Assembly: GCF_008000995.1 (NCBI RefSeq)
Contig: NZ_CP042828.1
Span: forward strand, 930,001-994,000
Length of the DNA stretch: 64,000 nucleotides
Reading direction: 5' to 3'
Source of the DNA: Ruania zhangjianzhongii
Lineage (GTDB): Bacteria; Actinomycetota; Actinomycetes; Actinomycetales; Beutenbergiaceae
The stretch's first letter is position 1; each line of letters starts with the position of its first letter. The notes beneath the pieces are model-generated. The model searched no databases and was not told the origin of the DNA. It saw only the letters and a program-made list of their open reading frames with translations. The position numbers were made by a program, and so were the translations under genes. This document shows, piece after piece, positions 51,854 through 61,180 of this stretch.

Positions 51854-53284
51854 GTGAGTGTTCGCCTGCATGATTCCGCCACCCGTGAGGTCCGTGACCT
51901 CACCCCCCGCACGTCCGGCCATGTGGGGATCTACCTGTGTGGCGCCACCGTGCAGGGTGCCCCGCACGTCGGTCACCTGCGCAGCGCGATCGCCTTCGAC
52001 ATCCTGGTGCGCTGGCTGCGCCGGTCCGGTCTGGACGTCACCCTGGTGCGCAACGTCACCGATATCGACGACAAGATCCTGATCAAGTCCGCGGAGGCGG
52101 GGGCGCCCTGGTGGGCCTGGGCGCACCGGTTCGAGCGGGAGTTCAACGACGCCTACGACGCGCTCGGCGTGCTGCCGCCGGACTACGAGCCTCGGGCGAC
52201 CGGGCACGTTCCGGAGATGGTCGAGCTGATCGATCGGTTGATCGCCCGCGGCCACGCCTACACCGGCAACGAGGGAAACGTCTACTTCGACGTGCGCTCC
52301 TGGGGTGCCTACGGCGAGCTCACCCGCCAGCTGCTGGAGAACCTCACCACGGAGGAAGAGGACGCCTCCGATAAGCGCGACCCCCGGGACTTCGCGCTCT
52401 GGAAGGCCACCAAGGACACCGACCCGCCCGGGGCGAGCTGGGCCACCCCCTGGGGGCGCGGGCGTCCCGGCTGGCACCTGGAGTGCTCGGCGATGGCCCG
52501 CAAGTACCTGGGCGAGGGTTTCGACATCCACGGTGGCGGCATCGACCTGCGGTTCCCGCACCACGAGAACGAGATCGCCCAGTCGAAGGCCGCCGGCTGG
52601 GACTTCGCGGGGTTGTGGATGCACAACGCGTGGGTGACCGTCGGCGGGGAGAAGATGAGCAAGTCGCTCGGCAACTCCCTGACCGTGTCCGCGGTGCTGC
52701 AGCGGGCCGATCCGGTGGTGCTGCGCTACGCCCTCGGTGCGGTGCACTACCGCTCCACCCTGGAGTTCACCGACACCACGCTGGCCGAGTCCGCTGCCGC
52801 CTGGGAGCGGATCGCCACGTTCGTGACCAAGGCCGCGGAGCGGACCGGGACCGCCAGCGATGAGGAAGTGCGCACCGCCGAGCTGCCGGCAGGCTTCGTC
52901 GCCGCTCTGGACGAGGACCTGAACGTTTCCGCGGCCCTCGCAGTGCTGCACGAGCATCTGCGGAAGGCCAACACCGCGCTCGCGGCCGGAGCCGATGCCG
53001 AGGTGTCCGCCGCTCAGCGGGAGATCAGGGGGATGCTGGACATCCTTGGTCTTGATCCGCTCGCCGAGCAGTGGGCGTCCGGTTCAGCCGGCGACGGCGC
53101 AGCGCAGCACGCGCTGTCCACTCTCGTGGATCATGTGCTCGCCGAGCGTGCCGCGGCCCGGGCGGAGCGGGACTTCGCGCGCGCGGACGCGCTGCGCGAT
53201 CAGCTCACGGCCGCCGGTGTGGTGGTCGAGGACGGCGCCGACGGTGCCCGATGGAGCCTACGTGGAGGTCATGATGGCCGGTAA
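51854..53284 (+). CDS. cysS: cysteinyl-tRNA synthetase
   Basis: A 476-aa class I synthetase. Zinc ligands begin at [17 protein letters not shown], which also carries the HIGH-like motif. The Zn/Cys-specific segment HLECSAMA and [13 protein letters not shown] follow, and the KMSKS loop is [11 protein letters not shown]. The C-terminal helical domain is present ([21 protein letters not shown]). It charges tRNA(Cys); since HLECSAMA and HxxE are intact, it is CysS rather than MshC. The start is leaderless GTG. The 3' end overlaps rlmB by 11 bp. Confidence 0.95.
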   Translation: MSVRLHDSATREVRDLTPRTSGHVGIYLCGATVQGAPHVGHLRSAIAFDILVRWLRRSGLDVTLVRNVTDIDDKILIKSAEAGAPWWAWAHRFEREFNDAYDALGVLPPDYEPRATGHVPEMVELIDRLIARGHAYTGNEGNVYFDVRSWGAYGELTRQLLENLTTEEEDASDKRDPRDFALWKATKDTDPPGASWATPWGRGRPGWHLECSAMARKYLGEGFDIHGGGIDLRFPHHENEIAQSKAAGWDFAGLWMHNAWVTVGGEKMSKSLGNSLTVSAVLQRADPVVLRYALGAVHYRSTLEFTDTTLAESAAAWERIATFVTKAAERTGTASDEEVRTAELPAGFVAALDEDLNVSAALAVLHEHLRKANTALAAGADAEVSAAQREIRGMLDILGLDPLAEQWASGSAGDGAAQHALSTLVDHVLAERAAARAERDFARADALRDQLTAAGVVVEDGADGARWSLRGGHDGR

Positions 53285-54245
53285 CTCCAGGCGGCCGGGC
53301 GCAGTGCGCAAGGCCGGCAGCAAGAAGGGGGCGCAGGTCGGTACCGGCGGCCACGGCCGCAAGGCCCTGCGCGGTAAAAAGCCCACGCCGAAGGCGGAGG
53401 ACCGCCCTTACCACCCGGCCGGCAAGCGTAAGGCTGCGGAGGAGAAGAAGACCCGGAACCAGCCGAAGGCGCGGGCCAGGACTTCCAGCGGCAACGAGGT
53501 GGTCGCCGGCCGGAACGCCGTGCTCGAAGCACTGCGCGCCGAGCTGCCGGCCCAGGCGGTGTACCTGGCCACTGCTGCGGATGCTGACGAGCGCACCCGG
53601 GAGATCATGGATCTGGCCGCGTCCGCCGGCGCTCCGGTGCACCAGGCGAGCCGTGCGGATCTGGACGGTCTCACCGGCGGCAGCGTGCACCAGGGCGTGG
53701 CGATCGAGGTGCCCGAGTACCGCTACGCCGAGCCGGAGGAGCTGCTGGACCAGGCGGCCCGCGCTGCCCACGCCCCGCTGATCGTTGCCCTGGACGGCAT
53801 CACCGACCCGCGCAACCTCGGCGCAGCACTTCGTTCCGCCGGTGCGTTCGGCGTGGATGGAGTGGTGGTGCCGGGCCGCCGCGCAGCGGGGGTGACCGTG
53901 GCGGCATGGAAGGTCTCGGCCGGTGCCGCTGCCCGGGTGCCGGTGGCCCGCGCTACCAATTTGGTGCGCACGCTGGAGGCCTACAAGAAGGCCGGCTGCT
54001 TCGTGGTCGGACTCGACGGCGAGGGGGCCACCACGATCGGGGACCTCGAGCTCGCCACCGAGCCCCTCGTGCTGGTGCTCGGCTCCGAGGGCAAGGGGCT
54101 GGGCCGGCTGGTGCAGCAGACCTGTGACCTCGTGGTCTCGATCCCGATCGCCTCGGCGGTGGAGTCCCTGAATGCCGGCACCGCGATCGGGATCGCCCTG
54201 TATGAGGTGGCCCGCAAGCGGGCGCTGAGCACCGGCCGTCGCTGA
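53274..54245 (+). CDS. rlmB: 23S rRNA (guanosine-2'-O-)-methyltransferase, SpoU/RlmB type
   Basis: A 323-aa TrmH-family methylase. A basic Gly/Lys-rich N-terminal extension (residues 1-75) precedes the L30e-like substrate-binding domain ([13 protein letters not shown] ... VHQGVAIEV). The SpoU knot domain follows with [24 protein letters not shown] and the C-terminal [14 protein letters not shown]. It methylates G2251 in the ribosomal P-loop. ATG 53274 has GGAGG five bases upstream; 53271 would be too near. The cysS-rlmB order is standard in actinobacteria. Confidence 0.95.
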   Translation: MAGNSRRPGAVRKAGSKKGAQVGTGGHGRKALRGKKPTPKAEDRPYHPAGKRKAAEEKKTRNQPKARARTSSGNEVVAGRNAVLEALRAELPAQAVYLATAADADERTREIMDLAASAGAPVHQASRADLDGLTGGSVHQGVAIEVPEYRYAEPEELLDQAARAAHAPLIVALDGITDPRNLGAALRSAGAFGVDGVVVPGRRAAGVTVAAWKVSAGAAARVPVARATNLVRTLEAYKKAGCFVVGLDGEGATTIGDLELATEPLVLVLGSEGKGLGRLVQQTCDLVVSIPIASAVESLNAGTAIGIALYEVARKRALSTGRR

Positions 54246-54259
54246 CCACCACCGCGACG

Positions 54260-54310
54260 TGAATCCATTCACTCGCTACCTGCTGCGTGGAGTCGTGCCC
54301 GCGGGTATCG
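54260..54310 (+). repeat. dispersed 3'-end element, copy 3
   Basis: TGAATCCATTCACTCG at 54260 is followed 42 bp later by CGGGTATCG, matching copies 1 and 2. It begins 14 bp after the rlmB stop. The 5' end extends to GTGAAT/ATTCAC, a perfect palindrome. Confidence 0.65.
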
Positions 54311-54388
54311 CCTGGCCGGGCGAAGTGTCGATTGTGTGCGGTGACGTGTGGATCGTGTGCCGGGGAGCGCTGGCCGGTCGACGCTGGG

Positions 54389-54394
54389 TAGGGT
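54389..54394 (+). promoter_or_regulatory. -10-like hexamer for a leaderless start
   Basis: TAGGGT lies 7 nt before ATG 54402. Confidence 0.5.
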
Positions 54395-54401
54395 GAGACG
54401 T

Positions 54402-55658
54402 ATGAGCACGTGGCAGCGCACATCCGGGCAGGTCGATGCGCCCGCCTCACGGGTGCACCGCAGCACGGGTTTCCTCGACGGAGCCCAGGTGGTGGCCCGA
54501 CTGGAGTACGACCCCCAGGATCCGACGACAGCGTGGGTGACGGTCGCCGTCGACGAGGAGCACCGGGTGGCAGTGCTCGGCGAAGGTGGTGAGCAGGTGG
54601 TCCCTGGCCCGCCGTTAGCGGAGCTGGTCACCGCGCTCGCGCAGGAGTGCCAGGGGGTGGTGACGTTCGCGGAGGAGTCGGCCAGTGCGATTCCTCCGGG
54701 GGAGGGGGACGAGGACGGGGACGACGACCCGTTCGACCCGCAGATCGGCATCGCTGTGGTCGCCGACCGCGCCCTGGTGTGCACCATCGCCGACCATGCC
54801 GGCCTGGAGCGACTCGCTACCGGCGCCGAGACCACACTGCACGCAGTACCCACGGACTCCGGTCACACAGTGGTGGTGGAGGACGGCCCCGCGGTCGGCG
54901 ACCTGCCGCTGGCCGAGCTCGGGGCGCCGGCGCTGGTTCTGCAACAGGCCGCCGACTATCCCGCACTCGGCGTTGCCGGGGACGAGGAGTACCAGTACGT
55001 CTGGGGGCTGCAGCACGCGGTGGTACCGCTGGACGCGCCGGTTGCCGAGCAGTTTGCCGACCGTCATCTCGGTACCGGGGCACTGGTCGATCAGGTGCTG
55101 GCGGCCGTGCCGGGTGCCGATGCCGGCCGGCTCCGGGCTGCGATCGATGCCGGCGCCGGTCCTGCGGACGTGCTCCCGGTGCTCGGGCTGGGCCCGGAGG
55201 TGACGGGTCAGCTGTCCGAGTTCCTCAACGGTCAGCGCGGCGCCGCCGACGTGGTCGGCGTGGCCGCCATCCACCCGGTTCCGCTCGGCGAGATGATGCG
55301 CCGGCGGGCCCAGGAGGCCGCCGATGATGCCCGCCGGGCTGCCGACGACACCCGCCGCCGTGCCCAGCTGGCCGCCGAGGACGCCCGCCGGATGGCCGAG
55401 GAGGCTCGGGCGAGTGCCGCCGCATTCGCTGACGCCGCGGAAGAGCCGGTGCGTACCTGGGCGCCGTGGGTGGCCGCCGGTGCGGATGTGCTGGTGGGGG
55501 CGTTGCTCTGGCGCCGGTCCGGCCGGGCGCCTCGAGCCGGTGAGTCGATGGGTGCCGGTGCCAAGGTGGTGCGCGGGGTGAGCGTGCTGCTGTTCGCCGC
55601 CGCCGCAGCGAACGTGACCGGGGCTGTGCTGGACGGTCGGCGTCGCGCTGATAGTTGA
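54402..55658 (+). CDS. actinobacterial protein of unknown function with coiled coil and C-terminal membrane anchor
   Basis: I do not recognise this 418-aa protein. Residues 1-285 form a mixed alpha/beta region with an acidic patch (GEGDEDGDDDPFDP, about 103-116). An Ala/Arg-rich coiled coil (about 295-345) with heptad-like RRRAQEAADDARRAADDTRR follows. Two short hydrophobic stretches (WVAAGADVLVGALLW, VSVLLFAAAAANVTGAVL) at the C-terminus could anchor it. There is no signal peptide. It stands alone after rlmB with its own leaderless promoter. Confidence 0.6.
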   Translation: MSTWQRTSGQVDAPASRVHRSTGFLDGAQVVARLEYDPQDPTTAWVTVAVDEEHRVAVLGEGGEQVVPGPPLAELVTALAQECQGVVTFAEESASAIPPGEGDEDGDDDPFDPQIGIAVVADRALVCTIADHAGLERLATGAETTLHAVPTDSGHTVVVEDGPAVGDLPLAELGAPALVLQQAADYPALGVAGDEEYQYVWGLQHAVVPLDAPVAEQFADRHLGTGALVDQVLAAVPGADAGRLRAAIDAGAGPADVLPVLGLGPEVTGQLSEFLNGQRGAADVVGVAAIHPVPLGEMMRRRAQEAADDARRAADDTRRRAQLAAEDARRMAEEARASAAAFADAAEEPVRTWAPWVAAGADVLVGALLWRRSGRAPRAGESMGAGAKVVRGVSVLLFAAAAANVTGAVLDGRRRADS

Positions 55659-55886
55659 GCGGGCCGGATCGAGTGGGCTCTCCGCTGGAGAGTGCTTTCA
55701 GCAGACTCGACTATTCGGGTGCGGCCCAACACTCTCCGAGCAGTGATCACGATGTGCTCGGCGAACTCGCCTGGTCGCGGATGCAGGCCCTGATCCAGGG
55801 CGCGACGCCGGACCTCCGCGCGGAGTAGGTCATTGATTGCGCGGTGCAACTATGCTGGGTGGACCCGAGAATCGATGAGGATCATA
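55659..55886. other. 228-bp gap with a possible gene remnant
   Basis: In the plus direction, 55671-55830 is an open frame ending GELAWSRMQALIQGATPDLRAE, which looks like a real C-terminus but has no good start signal. On the minus strand the same DNA encodes INDLLRAEVRRRALDQG-type sequence from about 55849. Neither is recognised. TATGCT (55851-55856) may be the -10 of the ThuA gene. Confidence 0.3.
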
Positions 55887-56588
55887 GTGACTTCTGCATC
55901 TGTACCCACCCGGCGCGCGCTCGTGGTCCGGGGCGGTTGGGACGGGCACGCACCCGTGGCGACCACCGACCTGTTCATCGGCTACCTGCGCGAGGCGGGC
56001 TTCGCCGTCGACGTCCACGAGAACCTGGACATCTACACCGACACCGCCACCATGGCCGGCACGGACCTGATCGTGCAGTGCTGGACCATGGGCACGATCA
56101 CGGCGGATCAACTACGCGGCCTGCGCACCGCCGTCGAGAACGGCACCGGTCTGGCGGGCTGGCACGGCGGGATCGCCGACTCCTTCCGCGCCAGCTCCGA
56201 CTACCTGCACCTGATCGGCGGCCAGTTCGCCACCCATCCGGCCTTACCTGCGGGTCAACGCCCTGGCGGTCCGGCAGACCACTACCTCACGCACACCGTC
56301 CAGATCACCGACCAGCACCCGATCGTGGCCGGCATCGAGGACTTCGAGCTCACCACCGAGCAGTACTGGGTGCTCACCGACGACCTGAGCGATGTGCACG
56401 CCACCACCACCCACCCGGCCCGCGAGGACCAGCCCTGGCACCGGGAGGTGACCTGCCCGGCGGTGTGGACCCGGCAGTGGGGGAGGGGCCGCATCTTCGT
56501 GGCCACCCCCGGGCATTCGGTCGACGTGCTCGAGCACCCGAGCGTGCGCACGATCGTCGAGCGTGGCCTGCTCTGGGCGGCGCGGTGA
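55887..56588 (+). CDS. ThuA domain-containing protein
   Basis: A 233-aa protein of the ThuA/trehalose-utilisation family, a class I glutamine-amidotransferase-like fold. Conserved segments are RRALVVRGGWDGHAPV near the N-terminus, GLAGWHGGIADSFR, GGQFATHP and PAVWTRQWGRGRIFV. ThuA proteins sit in sugar operons with Gfo/Idh/MocA dehydrogenases, as here. GTG 55887 is preferred because GAGGA lies five bases upstream and the protein then starts as in relatives; ATG 55875 is the alternative. The stop overlaps the next start (GTGA). Confidence 0.85.
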   Translation: MTSASVPTRRALVVRGGWDGHAPVATTDLFIGYLREAGFAVDVHENLDIYTDTATMAGTDLIVQCWTMGTITADQLRGLRTAVENGTGLAGWHGGIADSFRASSDYLHLIGGQFATHPALPAGQRPGGPADHYLTHTVQITDQHPIVAGIEDFELTTEQYWVLTDDLSDVHATTTHPAREDQPWHREVTCPAVWTRQWGRGRIFVATPGHSVDVLEHPSVRTIVERGLLWAAR

Positions 56589-57696
56589 ACGCCGCGGCCG
56601 ATCCGCGGTGGCGGGAGGCCGGCGAGGTCCGGATCGGCATCGTCGGGCTGGGAACGATCCTCGGCCAGTACCTGGACACCTTCGACCGGGCCGCCGGAGC
56701 CCGGGTCGTGGCCGTCGCGGACCTGGACCCGGTACGCACCGCCGAGGTGGCCGCGCGTACCGGCGCCCGCCCACTCACCGCGGCCGAGTTGATGGCCGAC
56801 GGCGAGGTGGACGTGGTGCTGAACCTCACCGTGCCGGCAGCGCATGCGGAGATCGCACAGGCGGCGGTGGCCGCCGGGAAGCCGGTGTACGGGGAGAAGC
56901 CGCTCACGGCCACTGGCGAGCAGGCGCATCAGCTGCTCGGTGCGGCAGAGAGCACCGGGGTGCGGCTGGGTGGCGCCCCGGACACGGTGCTCGGTACCGG
57001 GGTGCAGACCGCACGCGCGGTGATCGACGCCGGCACGATCGGCACTCCGGTCGCGGCGAACGCGACCTTCGCCGCCCCCGGACACGAACGCTGGCACCCG
57101 AACCCCGACTTCTACTATCTGCCCGGCGGCGGGCCGCTGATGGCATGGGCCCGTACTACCTGACGGCGCTGGTCACCCTGCTCGGCGAGGTCACCTCGGT
57201 GATCGGATCGGTACGTACCTCCGCCCCGCAGCGCACGATCGGCTCCGGACCGCGCTCCGGTGAGACGATCCCGGTTCAGGTGGCCACGCACGTGACCGGG
57301 GTCCTCACCCACGCCGAGGGGGCTCTCTCCACGATCGTGATGAGCTTCGACTCCGTGGCCACCGAGTCACCGCGGATCGAGGTGCACGGCACCGCCGGGT
57401 CACTGAGCGTGGGCGACCCGAACAGGTTCGACGAACAGGTGCGGCTACGCACCTGGAGCGATGACGGATGGCAGGAGGTTGCGCCGTCGGCGGGGTATCT
57501 CGAGGCAGGCCGAGGTGTGGGTCTGCTGGACCTGGTGCGCGCCCCGAACCGGGAGCAGGTGCGCGCCTCCGGCGGGCTCGCCGCGCATGTGCTGGAGGTG
57601 ATGGAGGGTGTGTTGGCCGCCGCGGAACAAGGCCGGTCGGTGCCGATCGCGAGCAGGCCCGGCCGCCCGGCGCCGGTGCCGCTCACGCAGATCTGA
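56585..57696 (+). pseudogene. Gfo/Idh/MocA family oxidoreductase with a frameshift
   Basis: The 5' part (from GTG 56585, overlapping the ThuA stop) encodes the Rossmann domain (RIGIVGLGTILGQYL, GKPVYGEKPLTAT) up to LPGGGPLMAW, then stops at 57163. The 3' part continues one frame over with MGPYYLTALV to 57696. Restoring one base near 57141, turning ATGGCATGGGC into ATGGACATGGGC, recreates the family motif GGGPLMDMGPYY. The whole is then one enzyme of about 370 residues. It is either a recent inactivating mutation or a sequencing error. With ThuA it would oxidise a sugar or polyol. Confidence 0.8.
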
Positions 57697-57707
57697 CCCG
57701 GCGCGGT

Positions 57708-57774
57708 CGCGGAGGTTCTGTTGTGACACTGAGGTGCACCATGCAGACCTCAGTGCCACAGGAGTACCTCCGCG
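57708..57774. terminator. large nested hairpin between convergent genes
   Basis: Outer arms CGCGGAGGT (57708-57716) and ACCTCCGCG (57766-57774) enclose inner arms CACTGAGGT (57727-57735) and ACCTCAGTG (57747-57755), with TGTG/CACA between. It lies between the convergent Gfo/Idh/MocA and DUF4032 genes and can terminate both. Confidence 0.7.
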
Positions 57775-57800
57775 GGCCGAGCCCCGGACGCGCCGCCCGC

Positions 57801-59048
57801 TCACTCCCCTTCGATAGCGCGCAGCGTGGCCGTGTCCAGCCCCAGCACCGCTTCCTCATCGGGCCGGTGCTGCAGCACGTTCTCGATGTAGGAGTCCACT
57901 GCCTGCGGCATCGCGATATCGTGCCCGGCGTTCTGTGCCATGAACCATCGGTGTTCGAGCAGCTCGTGGAAGAACTCCGCCGGCTCCAGCTTCCCGCGCA
58001 GGTGTCGGGGGATGGACCGCACGGTCGGCTCGAATACCTCGGCCAGCCACTCGTGCGCCACGAACTCTTCGTCCTCACCGAGCTGGTCGGTGGCGGCCTG
58101 GTAGGTGTCCATGTCGTTCAGCAGGCGGCGGGCCTGGTTCTCCGAGACATCCAGCCCGGTCAGCCGCATCAACCGCCGGTGGTGATGCCCGGCGTCCACC
58201 ACCTTGGGCTGGATCTGCAGCGTGGTGCCGTCGATGTCGGTGGTCATCTGTAGCTCGCCCACGTCATACCCGAGCTGGTTCAGCTTTCGGATCCGGTCCG
58301 CCACCCGCCAGCGCTCGGTGGTGCCGAACTCCTCCACCGCGGTGAGCTCGTTCCACAGGTCGCGGTAGCGGCTGACGATCATCTCGCCCACTGCGACCGT
58401 GTCCACCTCCTCGAGCAGCAGCGCCCCCGCCTCCAGGTCCATCAGCTCGCCGATGATGTTCACCCGGGCGATCTCCAGGTCGTACTCGCGCTGCCCGTTG
58501 GTCAGCGAGTCGTGCAGCTCGCCGGTCTCGGCATCGACCAGATAGGCGGCAAACTCGCCCGCGTCCCGGCGGAACAACGTGTTCGAGAGCGACACATCGC
58601 CCCAGTAGAAGCCGAGGAGGTGCAACCGGACGAGCAGCACGGCCAGGGCGTCGATCAGCCGGGTAGCGGTATCCGGGGCCAGGTAGCGGCTGAACAGCGC
58701 CCGATAGGGCAGGGAGAACTTCAGATGCTTCGTGATCAGCACCGAGTTCAGCTCCGCCCCCTCCGGCGTGGTGCGGCCGGTGATCACACCGACCGGCTCC
58801 ACCGAAGGCACGCCCAGGCGGCTGAGGTCCCGGAGTAGCTGGTACTCCCGGTGTGCCACCGACTCGCCGATCTCCTTGACCGCGAGCACCCGGCCGGAGA
58901 GTCGCACGAACCGCACCACGTGCCGGGAGATGCCGCGGGGGAGGGCAGCGAGGGTGTCTTCTGGCCAGCCCTCCAGGGCGATGTGCCAAGGCAGGTCCAG
59001 CAGGGCCGGGTCCGGCGCGGCCGCGGTGATCTTCAGTGCCGAGGGCAT
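57801..59048 (-). CDS. DUF4032 domain-containing protein (kinase-like)
   Basis: A 415-aa actinobacterial protein. The N-terminal half resembles lipopolysaccharide-kinase/RIO-like folds (VLAVKEIGESVAHREYQLLRDL, LHLLGFYWGDVSLSNTLFR with an HxD-like GD, and AAYLVDAETGEL). The C-terminal half is the DUF4032 region. Phosphotransfer is plausible from motifs but unproven. CAGACT lies 6 nt before the ATG at 59048 on the minus strand, so it is probably leaderless. It is separated from ugpC by a strong terminator. Confidence 0.8.
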   Translation of the reverse strand: MPSALKITAAAPDPALLDLPWHIALEGWPEDTLAALPRGISRHVVRFVRLSGRVLAVKEIGESVAHREYQLLRDLSRLGVPSVEPVGVITGRTTPEGAELNSVLITKHLKFSLPYRALFSRYLAPDTATRLIDALAVLLVRLHLLGFYWGDVSLSNTLFRRDAGEFAAYLVDAETGELHDSLTNGQREYDLEIARVNIIGELMDLEAGALLLEEVDTVAVGEMIVSRYRDLWNELTAVEEFGTTERWRVADRIRKLNQLGYDVGELQMTTDIDGTTLQIQPKVVDAGHHHRRLMRLTGLDVSENQARRLLNDMDTYQAATDQLGEDEEFVAHEWLAEVFEPTVRSIPRHLRGKLEPAEFFHELLEHRWFMAQNAGHDIAMPQAVDSYIENVLQHRPDEEAVLGLDTATLRAIEGE

Positions 59049-59054
59049 GGTCTC

Positions 59055-59060
59055 AGTCTG
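59055..59060 (-). promoter_or_regulatory. -10-like hexamer for the leaderless DUF4032 gene
   Basis: On the minus strand CAGACT lies 6 nt before the ATG at 59048. Confidence 0.45.
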
Positions 59061-59085
59061 TCAGGCCTCGCCCAGGAGAAATGAC

Positions 59086-59120
59086 GAACGGGGCAGGTCC
59101 GCGCTGGACCTGCCCCGTTC
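59086..59120 (-). terminator. 15-bp hairpin terminator after ugpC
   Basis: GAACGGGGCAGGTCC (59086-59100) and GGACCTGCCCCGTTC (59106-59120) pair perfectly around a 5-nt loop. It begins 15 bp past the ugpC stop on the minus strand. Confidence 0.85.
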
Positions 59121-59134
59121 GAGAGAGCGCGAGC

Positions 59135-60259
<1,125 letters not shown>

Positions 60260-60314
60260 GGTGGATTACTTTCCCTTCACCGGCAGGTACGTGCCGGACG
60301 ATCCGTTGTGAAGA

Positions 60315-60338
60315 GTGTCAGAGTGTCTCCGCTGACAC
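60315..60338 (-). promoter_or_regulatory. GTGTCAG/CTGACAC palindrome upstream of ugpC
   Basis: Two 7-bp arms separated by 10 bp lie 56 bp before the ugpC start. It could be an operator for a sugar-responsive regulator; it does not fit the LacI consensus. Confidence 0.4.
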
Positions 60339-60379
60339 AGCACGCCTGGGTGGCCGCGCCGCTAGCATCATGCCACATC

Positions 60380-61180
60380 TCAGGCCAGGTGCCGTGACGC
60401 CCGCCACATCGCAAGACGGGCCAGCAGGGCGGCCACCGCTGCCTCGTCGGCCACGCGATAACCGGCCACGCTCGGGGCGGTGCCGACCTTCACTCCGACG
60501 TCGCCGCTGCCGAGCACGGCGAGCGCCGTCTCGTCGGTGACGTCATCACCCGCGTAGAGCGCCGGCACACCCACCAGAGGCGCCCGTAGGGCCTGCAGCG
60601 ACTCGCCCTTGGTGGCGTCGACCACGGCGAGCTCGACCACCTGGTTGCCGTGGATCGGGTGCACCCCGGGCCAGGCACCCGGCCCGGCCATCGCAGCGGC
60701 CAGAACCGGCTCGGCCTGGTCCTCCGGAAGCGCTCGGGTATGCACGACGGCGGCAGCCGGCTTGTGCTCGATCCACACCCCCGGGTGCGTATCCGCAAGT
60801 TGCTCGACGGCGGAGCTCACCCTCGCGAGCAGGTCGGCCTGGTCGTCGGTCAGGGTGACCGGGGTGAGGTGCAGTGCACCTGCCTGATCCACCTCACCGT
60901 GCTCTGCTCCGTGGCTGCCTACCAGCACGGTGCCCGCGGGCGGGCCGGCGAGCCGGTGCAGTTCGGCCACCGGGCGGCCGGAGACCAGTGCCAGGTGCAC
61001 CCCGGGGAGCGCGGCCAGGGAGCGCAACGCGTCGGCCGCTTCCGGGAGCGGCCGAGCATCGGCGGGGTCGAGCACGAACGGGGCGAGGCAGCCGTCGAAA
61101 TCCAGTGCCACGAGCACCTCCGGCTGCCGGGCGAACTCGCGCAGCGCCGCAGCCACCTCTGGCCCGACCGGCTCAGTCAT
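60380..61180 (-). CDS. otsB: trehalose-6-phosphate phosphatase
   Basis: A 266-aa HAD phosphatase. The nucleophile motif is LVALDFDGCLAPF, where Asp attacks phosphate. LALVSGRPVAEL (motif 2), the Lys in DATKGESLQAL and ALYAGDDVTDETAL (motif 4) follow. It releases trehalose from trehalose-6-P made by OtsA. Its ATG overlaps the otsA stop by eight bases (ATGACTGA), so the two steps are co-translated. Length and motif order match bacterial OtsB. Confidence 0.95.
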   Translation of the reverse strand: MTEPVGPEVAAALREFARQPEVLVALDFDGCLAPFVLDPADARPLPEAADALRSLAALPGVHLALVSGRPVAELHRLAGPPAGTVLVGSHGAEHGEVDQAGALHLTPVTLTDDQADLLARVSSAVEQLADTHPGVWIEHKPAAAVVHTRALPEDQAEPVLAAAMAGPGAWPGVHPIHGNQVVELAVVDATKGESLQALRAPLVGVPALYAGDDVTDETALAVLGSGDVGVKVGTAPSVAGYRVADEAAVAALLARLAMWRASRHLA

